The position numbers and the translations under genes were made by a program. A stretch of 26,833 bases of DNA, from NCBI GenBank assembly GCA_036897625.1, contig JAYMTA010000565.1, positions 1-26,833 on the forward strand. The letters are read 5' to 3'. Origin of the DNA: Pelargonium cotyledonis (Eukaryota; Streptophyta; Magnoliopsida; Geraniales; Geraniaceae). The notes under the pieces were generated by a model. That model saw nothing but the letters and a program-made list of their open reading frames with translations, did no database searches and was not told the origin of the DNA. Shown in pieces: positions 21,420 through 26,833 of the stretch; positions within the stretch are counted from its first letter, which is position 1, and every line of letters begins with the position of its first letter.

Positions 21420-22328
21420 AAAACCAGGTAGAGTAAAAACCAAAAAATACTATGTTTCAATATTTGTGAGAGCATTTCCCTTCTTGGCTACTGGTGGATT
21501 TTGTTTATACTGATACATGTTTTTGGTTACAAACTTGTATTTGCACAAAATTGCATATTTGAACGTTACAATTATATTATTAGTTCACATCCCGCGGCCC
21601 AATAAACGAGCCTTCCACCATTGTGGTTATCTGAGACGAGTCGTTTATGTACAGAGATGGTCAGGGTTTGAGAATAGTCGTTTATGTGTGTAGATTGTGA
21701 GATATGAATTTCTTTCTTTCCGATTTCCGATTCAAACATGTGATCTCAAGTGAACATGCCTAACATCGGACAATAGTCTTGTATCAAGACTAGCATATGT
21801 AATGGTATTATGTCTTATTTTAGAGAAACGTCTTCTTGACTCAAACCGCCTGGCAATGTGGACCGTGAGTCTTTACTCTTTACGGGCAAGAGCAAAAAAA
21901 CACACGTACTTTTTATATATACTAACATGTGTCGTCACCAAGTAAGAAAAGCTAGAACCAATCAAAGGCAGCAAAATATAAACGTGTGAGTTATTTGATC
22001 CGCCCATTGCCAGGTCTACTCATTGTCTAGAAGCACAAGATCGAATGCTACATAATAACTGATACAAAAGTACAAAACCTTACCCCGACAACCAGAGGCC
22101 AAAACCGAAGAACACGCAAATCCCAAATCAATAACATAGCAAGTAGGCGTCGTGAAATGCATAAAGTGAATTTCAATGCATCATTGTACTCACAGAAATC
22201 TACAAAGCTCGGTAATCCCAGTTAACAACTGAAGAACGCTTGTTCACAGAACAAAGGCTTTGCAAGACAGGGCTTCTATAATCTTTTACATAACACGATA
22301 CTCACAGTTCATAAACATCATCACCTGA
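21420..22328. other. Convergent intergenic region between HMT and the minus-strand gene
   Basis: This region joins the 3' ends of two genes pointing at each other. It holds a probable SINE at 21590-21800 and the 3'UTR of the minus-strand gene (roughly 22328 leftwards to about 22050). I found no canonical polyadenylation signal for the minus-strand gene and no other gene. Confidence 0.5.
21590..21800 (-). mobile_element. Probable SINE, minus strand
   Basis: On the minus strand the order is CTTGATACAAGACTATTGTC (A-box-like), GATGTTAGGCATGTTCACTT, then GATCACATGTTTGAATCGG, whose B-box-like core is at 21729-21737. A body follows in which ACATAAACGACT occurs twice, and the element may end near GGGCCGCGGGATGTGAAC. 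The A-to-B distance is longer than in a normal tRNA and no cloverleaf is present. Family and ends are uncertain. Confidence 0.45.
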
Positions 22329-23692
22329 TCAAGTATCGAAACCAGAGTAGATACCGCTTTCTCTTAACTGCCGTTTCTCTTCTTCAACGTAATTCTTTCC
22401 TCGGCTAGCCTGGCCAAGCTCGCGTTTCCTCTTCTCTTTTTGGGAGAAGGAAAGGTTCTTCTTATCTTTCCAGTCTTTCCGAGTTTGCACGTTCGTCAGC
22501 TGCTCCCCATCCATTATTGCGTATCTTGTTTTCTGCCGTTCTTGATACGATTCTTCACTCTCCTTCTTATCACGGCCTTCTCTTCCAGTGGACCAGGACC
22601 AGTCCTTACGCTCATCATCTTTTGGCGCAGGCACATTCAATACAGATAGTCCACCTTTATAACCATGCTGTTTCAGTGCTTCAAAGTTAACAGCACCACC
22701 CTTTTGCTTTCCGGATTTGCCTGTACACACACCACAATGATGGTCATGGTCTTTTAATTTGGTACGAAATCTAAAAACGACTTGAAAAGGGAAAACACTG
22801 CGGTATATGGTGTACATCAGCAAACACGATGATTAAGCACCTTCATTATCTCACTCTGGAGTCATCGAGGTTCCAAATCACTACAAATGATATTACCTCT
22901 CGAGATAAATTATTGGAAGTACCTTCATTGTTCACTAAGAATGCAAACGAGCGGCCCAAGACACAAGGCAGGTCTGAGAAACACTAACTACTACTAGTCT
23001 ACTATCTCCTTCTCGAAATGAGTGTCTTGTATTCCCTTAAAAGGAAAACATTAACGCGTGAGTCAGTGTTGGACATTTTCATGAACCCTTATGTGCTGTG
23101 CTGATGTGCATTTTTTGTGACAAAGTCAACCGTTTTTAACTAACTTATTATCAAGATATTATTGCTAATTTATATATAACTAGCTTCAAAAAGAATAAAC
23201 TTTTATAGAAAGTTGACACTTATTTTTGGGCTGTGAGTATTTAAATGACTTGAGCACGCAATGACTTTATCGATGAACACAAGGCTCGCTATTATTAATT
23301 TAGTTTCAATAAAAATGTGGGTTCTAAAATAATCTAATAGGATATTTTAGGTTAAAGGGTGTACTTCCTCGAGTCGAACACACAATAGCCCTATAGCTTT
23401 ATTTTGAGATAGAATTACGCTCACTATGATTACTTCAGTTTCAGTAAAACTATGGGTTCTAAATTTGCACTTTGATGTGATATTTGCAGAATTAAGCGCA
23501 TAAATGTATCAAAAAACTGAAAGAAAAATAAATTAATAACCTCAGTTCTCATATACCTTGGGAGGACTTTTCTTTGGCTTTACGAGCCTTTGTCTTCTCA
23601 GATCCATCCTCAGATTCAGTCTCTGATTGTGATGACGACGACTCATCAGACGAATCATCTTCTTCGTCACTCCATGGCATTGGCCTTTTCAT
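22329..23692 (-). CDS. Conserved-looking charged protein, probably nuclear; function unknown
   Basis: Two coding exons on the minus strand, 23692-23557 and 22720-22329, are joined by an 836-base GT-AG intron and give 175 aa. I do not recognise a named family. Residues 1-31 are acidic and Ser-rich (PWSDEEDDSSDESSSS). Residues 35-55 are basic, followed by FEALKQHGYKGGLSVLNVP (58-76) and WSWSTGREGR (86-95). The highly charged C-terminal half contains QKEKRKRELGQASRGKNYVE (139-158), a plausible nuclear localisation signal, and ends IYSGFDT. There are no membrane segments, signal peptide or enzyme motif. The acid-Ser head with a Lys/Arg/Glu tail resembles many RNA-processing or ribosome-assembly factors. 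The promoter has telo-box motifs, which fits that idea, but the role is inference only. A 5'UTR intron lies just upstream of the start codon. Confidence 0.85.
23283..23470. repeat. Imperfect direct repeat, ~136-bp period, in the minus-strand gene's intron
   Basis: GCTCGCTATTATTAATTTAG at 23283 and GCTCACTATGATTACTTCAG at 23419 start two related segments. Both continue through TTTCARTAAAA and TGGGTTCTAAA. The unit is diverged, so the duplication is old. Confidence 0.65.
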
Positions 23693-23712
23693 GGCACGAT
23701 ACGAAATTCGAC

Positions 23713-23999
23713 CTTAAATTAAAATAAAAACTTAAAATCAATTAAAAATGGAAATCACAACTCAGACTCGCATGAAAATTAAGGATTCCATAAAAAAATT
23801 GCGACAAATACAAGAATTTGAACGATCAACACGAACCAGTTAGGCTAAAAAAATTGTACAATTAAACCTTTACGAAAGAAGAAATAAACGGTACATTCAA
23901 TTTTCATTGAACTCTGCGATAAATTTTCCTCTAAAGACACAGCATCACAGACACGATGATCAATTTAATTTAAAATTCTACAGAAAACACTAAACGTAC
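23713..23999 (-). other. 5'UTR intron of the minus-strand gene
   Basis: On the minus strand, CATTACAG is followed by the donor GTACGT (23999 downward). An AT-rich stretch ends in the acceptor TTTAATTTAAG, with the exon resuming at 23712, 20 bases before the ATG at 23692. The predicted intron is 287 bases. The signals are good, but there is no coding frame to confirm them. Confidence 0.6.
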
Positions 24000-24015
24000 C
24001 TGTAATGAATTGAAA

Positions 24016-24188
24016 GTTAGGGTTCTCGAGCTCGCTGCTACTTCACCGAATCGCTTACACAGGGTTTAGGGTTCCAAATTTTCTATTTTGGGGATTGGAT
24101 TTGGGGGTCTTGCTAACGACGTCGTTTTGTGTTTTATTTTCTTTATTCATGGACTAAGTTTTGTAGAAAAGCCCGTTTTCTGAGCCCA
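24016..24188 (-). promoter_or_regulatory. Telo-box and TGGGCT promoter motifs of the minus-strand gene
   Basis: Read on the minus strand, AACCCTAAACCCT (24073-24061) and AACCCTAAC (24024-24016) are telo-box type motifs in or near the 5'UTR. TGGGCT (24188-24183) is a site II/TCP-type element upstream. This pairing is known from plant ribosomal-protein and translation-related promoters. The binding proteins are not shown by the sequence. Confidence 0.6.
24115..24126. promoter_or_regulatory. Perfect palindrome AACGACGTCGTT
   Basis: A 12-bp perfect palindrome with an ACGT core, followed by TT. It lies about 40 bases upstream of the telo-box on the minus strand, where a core promoter element of that gene could sit. 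Function is inferred from position only. Confidence 0.4.
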
Positions 24189-24189
24189 T

Positions 24190-24930
24190 TTTACTTCAGG
24201 CTCTTCGTTTATTTACCAAACAGATAACTCAAGAAAAAAGAAGAAGTTTTTTTTTTTATTTTATAAAATTTGGGCCAGAGCCTAATTAAATTTTTAACTT
24301 ATTACAAACAAAAATAAACTCATACAAACATATACAACAGTGCCTCGAGATCTACGGGTACCTAAGTGGTACAACTTACCACTTAACCCATGGGGTGTTG
24401 GTAAGAAAAAGTTGTTTTAACGCTTATAAGTCTGTTTGATCAACTTTTAAATTTAAGTAAACACCCTCTAAGATTCACATATCCAATTACACAACTTAAC
24501 ACAATATGTTTAGCAATTATAATGAACCGTTGAACATTGATGTAAGCACAAAACATGAATTCAACACATTTAATACGTTAACTGAATGAATCGTGTTGAT
24601 ACGATGAATGACACGAATACGAATAAACACATTTTGCATGATAGAAACAACACGTTTGACACGATACTCTCCAACATGTTTGGCACAGTACGACCCAACG
24701 CGCTATTAGGATTCATTTACAACTATACCATTAAATTTTTGTTGCGTGTGTCGTAGCACAACCAATTAATCAAGTGTGTGTATATTTGAGGCTCATCATG
24801 AAGCCACAAACATGACACGATCACCTAACATGTTGGGTTATACAACACGAGCGCGACACGAGTGCAACACAAACATATTAATTCTACGTTGTGTTGTGTT
24901 ATGACACGAATTGCCATATCCAGCTATCGT
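24190..24930. other. Divergent intergenic region with a dispersed repeat
   Basis: Sequence between the two divergent promoters. The left third is AT-rich with nothing recognisable, and most of the rest is the dispersed repeat copy at 24530-24900. No gene is seen. Confidence 0.55.
24530..24900. repeat. Dispersed repeat, copy 2
   Basis: This is the same repeat family as 1085-1400, in the same orientation, with many AACACG/GACACGA strings. It reaches to within about 35 bases of the TGGGCC motif upstream of BUD32, so it nearly abuts that promoter. Confidence 0.6.
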
Positions 24931-24932
24931 AG

Positions 24933-25150
24933 TGGGCCAACGTTAAGTTTCCGGCCCAATATGTTTACTGGATCAGAAAACAAGCCCATTTTGTACGAAT
25001 TTACCAAAATACCCATGCAGATTTCAGTAAATTACTCCACGAACCGCGGGCGTGAACGAGAGTAACTACCCTCTACTGGCTCGCTTTCTTCTACTTTCCT
25101 TCAACCTCCGTCGCTCCATATCGCTTCTTCTTCTTCACCATAAACCCTAG
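24933..25150 (+). promoter_or_regulatory. BUD32 promoter: TGGGCC, GGCCCA, AGCCCA and telo-box
   Basis: TGGGCC (24933-24938), GGCCCA (24953-24958) and AGCCCA (24983-24988) lie within 60 bases of each other, and AAACCCTAG (25142-25150) follows near the expected 5'UTR. C/T-rich sequence at 25070-25140 suggests the start of transcription there. This is the site II plus telo-box layout of plant translation genes. Confidence 0.6.
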
Positions 25151-25186
25151 CCGCCACCGCCGGAATCTTCTCCACCACCGCCGGAG

Positions 25187-25513
25187 GTAAGAATCCGAGT
25201 TTCCGTATTCGTAGGCATGAAATTTTCCAGAAAATTTTCATTTCTATCGTCTGTAATTCACTATTTTTCCGGTTATGAACTTCACTTCTTTGTCAGTGGA
25301 TTTTGTTTTCGCTGTAGAGAATTTGGTACTATTTGCGCTCAAAGAAGCTTTTTTTTTCTTCATGTTTTGTTTATGTGTTGTTCGTATAAATTGTACGACT
25401 CAACGGATAGTTTTGTTGATAGAGTGTGTTTTTTGAGGATTAGATTTTGTACGTTGTGTGCTGTGTAATTGAAAATGGTTTAATTCTTTTCGTCACATGT
25501 ATTAGTCCTCCAG
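25187..25513 (+). other. 5'UTR intron of BUD32
   Basis: The donor is CCGGAG|GTAAGA at 25186/25187 and the acceptor CCTCCAG ends at 25513. Exon sequence resumes 15 bases before the ATG. The predicted length is 327 bases. The 5' exon is GC-rich with CCGCCACCGCCGG, and the intron is T-rich, as usual in plants. Confidence 0.75.
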
Positions 25514-25528
25514 GTACTTGCTTTCGCT

Positions 25529-26498
25529 ATGGATGTCTCCAATGATGGTAACGACAACAGCCTCGTTCTGGTGAAGCAAGGAGCTGAAGCTGTGAGTCAA
25601 GACACAATCCTTACTTTAATCTGTCTACTAAACTGCAAGGAAATAGGATTTATTTTAACTCGGAACAAAGTGAAAACATAGGACTTGAATTTGCAGTTTT
25701 CGTAAGCTGCTTTGGTGCACAATTTGTTGCTCTTTAATGTCGGTTTGTTTATTGGTTAATTCAGAGAGTTTTTGAGTCAACCTTTGTGGAAAGGAGGTCT
25801 GTTGTGAAGGAGCGTTTCTCAAAGAAGTATAGGCATCCGAGTCTAGATTCAAAGCTTACTCTTAAGCGCCTAAATGCGGTTAGTTTTTCTGAATGCTCTA
25901 TGGTTTGATAGTTTAATAGGTTTAAATGAAAAAGACAGTGCTTTATTAGTTATTACTGATCTCACATATCACATAACTTGATATTTGGAGCAGGAAGCTA
26001 GGTGTGTGACAAAAGCAAGAAGACTCGGGGTTTGCACTCCGGTATTATATGCAGTAGACACTGTGTTGCATACCCTAACATTTGAGTATGTAGAGGGTCC
26101 TGCTGTCAAAGACATACTCCTTGACTTTGGGCAACACGGCATTGATGAAGAACAGATGAATGATATTGCAACACAGATTGGTGCTGGTATTGCAAAACTG
26201 CATGATGGCGGCCTCATTCATGGTGATTTGACCACGTCAAACATGTTGATCCGCAGTGGAACCAATCAACTGGTGAGTCACTTCATTGCTTGTTTTGAGA
26301 AATAGAGGGTTGATCTTGTATAGTTTGTTTATTTGCACCAAAATAGTTTGCATGAATTTCCATCACAACTATGTCTTCTCACAGGTCCTTATTGATTTTG
26401 GTCTGAGCTCTACATCAACCCTTCCTGAAGATAAAGCAGTTGATCTGTATGTACTTGAACGAGCATTGCTTTCAATGCATTCTTCATGCGGGGATGTG
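25529..26498 (+). CDS. BUD32: BUD32/PRPK kinase of the KEOPS (EKC) complex, 3' end outside window
   Basis: A small atypical kinase/ATPase of the KEOPS complex, which makes the t6A modification on ANN-decoding tRNAs with Kae1/OSGEP. Coding exons seen: 25529-25591, 25765-25878, 25994-26272, 26385-26498, all GT-AG and in phase, giving 190 residues. The gene continues past the window; family members are about 225-230 aa, so one last exon of roughly 35-40 residues (normally a basic tail) is missing. The protein opens with the family's short N-lobe: [11 protein letters not shown], then Lys36 in [14 protein letters not shown]. It lacks a glycine-rich loop of the usual kind. The catalytic segment is [11 protein letters not shown] with Asp137 and Asn142 (HGD instead of HRD, as in the family), then IDFGLSS with Asp156, and [14 protein letters not shown]. 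No defect is seen. Confidence 0.95.
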
Positions 26499-26582
26499 GT
26501 GAGTGAAGTAGATCTTGTGTTGTTTTCTCGGGTTAACTTTTGGCTCAATTTTAACACTGTAAAACCATTAAAAAGATTAAGC

Positions 26583-26760
26583 TACCGTTTGGATTATCAA
26601 ATTTGGTTTGGGAATGGGAATGGGATTCCCATTGATGGTTGTTTGGATTAGACCACACCCATTCCGATTCCCATTCCCATTCCCATTCCCTCACCATTGA
26701 GTACTTTGATTCCCACCTATGTGGGATGGAATGAGATTCCTATTTCCATGTCTTCACTTT
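26583..26760. mobile_element. MITE copy D or relative in a BUD32 intron, right end uncertain
   Basis: TACCGTTTGGATTA at 26583 is close to the terminal repeat of copies A-C (GTAGTGTTTGGATTA). The interior has the same GGGAATGGGAATGGGATTCC and CCCATTCCCATTCCC strings, and TTGTTTGGATTAGA recurs near 26638. The far end is not visible within the window. It lies in the intron after the fourth BUD32 coding exon. Confidence 0.55.
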
Positions 26761-26833
26761 TTATTTTACGATTTAAACTTTAAAAATTCATAGCTTTGTG
26801 CTCGGATGTCCGATTGACATAATTTTTTTTTTG

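Noticed and set aside
24862..25065. 67-codon plus-strand frame before BUD32
   Set aside because: It crosses the repeat edge and the TGGGCC/telo-box promoter, and has no match.

Overview
The window is nuclear DNA from a flowering plant, most likely a eudicot. Genes are split by many short AT-rich GT-AG introns, intergenic DNA is AT-rich and full of degraded short transposons, and the proteins match plant families. I cannot name the species. Coding segments were joined by hand from splice signals, reading-frame continuity and remembered plant homologues.

Layout, left to right: (1) 1-3070, gene-poor DNA with a tRNA-derived SINE near 685-905 and a dispersed repeat at 1085-1400. (2) 3163-10108, plus strand, a complete 16-exon gene for the biotin-carrying alpha subunit of mitochondrial 3-methylcrotonyl-CoA carboxylase (MCCA, about 741 aa). 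(3) 10.3-12.4 kb, intergenic, with a short GCAGTT-rich tandem array. (4) 12785-15940, plus strand, a complete 6-exon Raf-like (group C MAPKKK-type) protein kinase of 395 aa. Its introns carry three copies of one MITE family, an antisense Au-type SINE, and an inverted duplicate of the start of its last exon. (5) 16-17.7 kb, intergenic, with a 42-bp tandem duplication. (6) 17794-21294, plus strand, a complete 7-exon homocysteine S-methyltransferase (HMT2-like). (7) 22329-23692, minus strand, convergent with HMT: a two-coding-exon gene for a 175-aa charged, probably nuclear protein that I cannot assign to a named family. (8) 25529 to beyond the right edge, plus strand, the first four coding exons of the BUD32/PRPK kinase of the KEOPS/EKC complex.

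The genes are ordinary single-copy-style plant genes and do not form a pathway cluster. MCCA (leucine catabolism) and HMT (methionine and S-methylmethionine metabolism) are both amino-acid genes, but nothing links them beyond position. The divergent pair at the right (unknown minus-strand gene and BUD32) share telo-box plus TGGGCY promoter motifs and a 5'UTR intron. That promoter type is typical of ribosome and translation-related genes, and BUD32 is one (tRNA t6A synthesis).

I found no clearly new biological system. The most unusual structure is in the kinase gene: intron 5 holds a direct and an inverted copy of the first bases of exon 6, giving a strong intronic hairpin and a possible intron-exon duplex near the 3' splice site.
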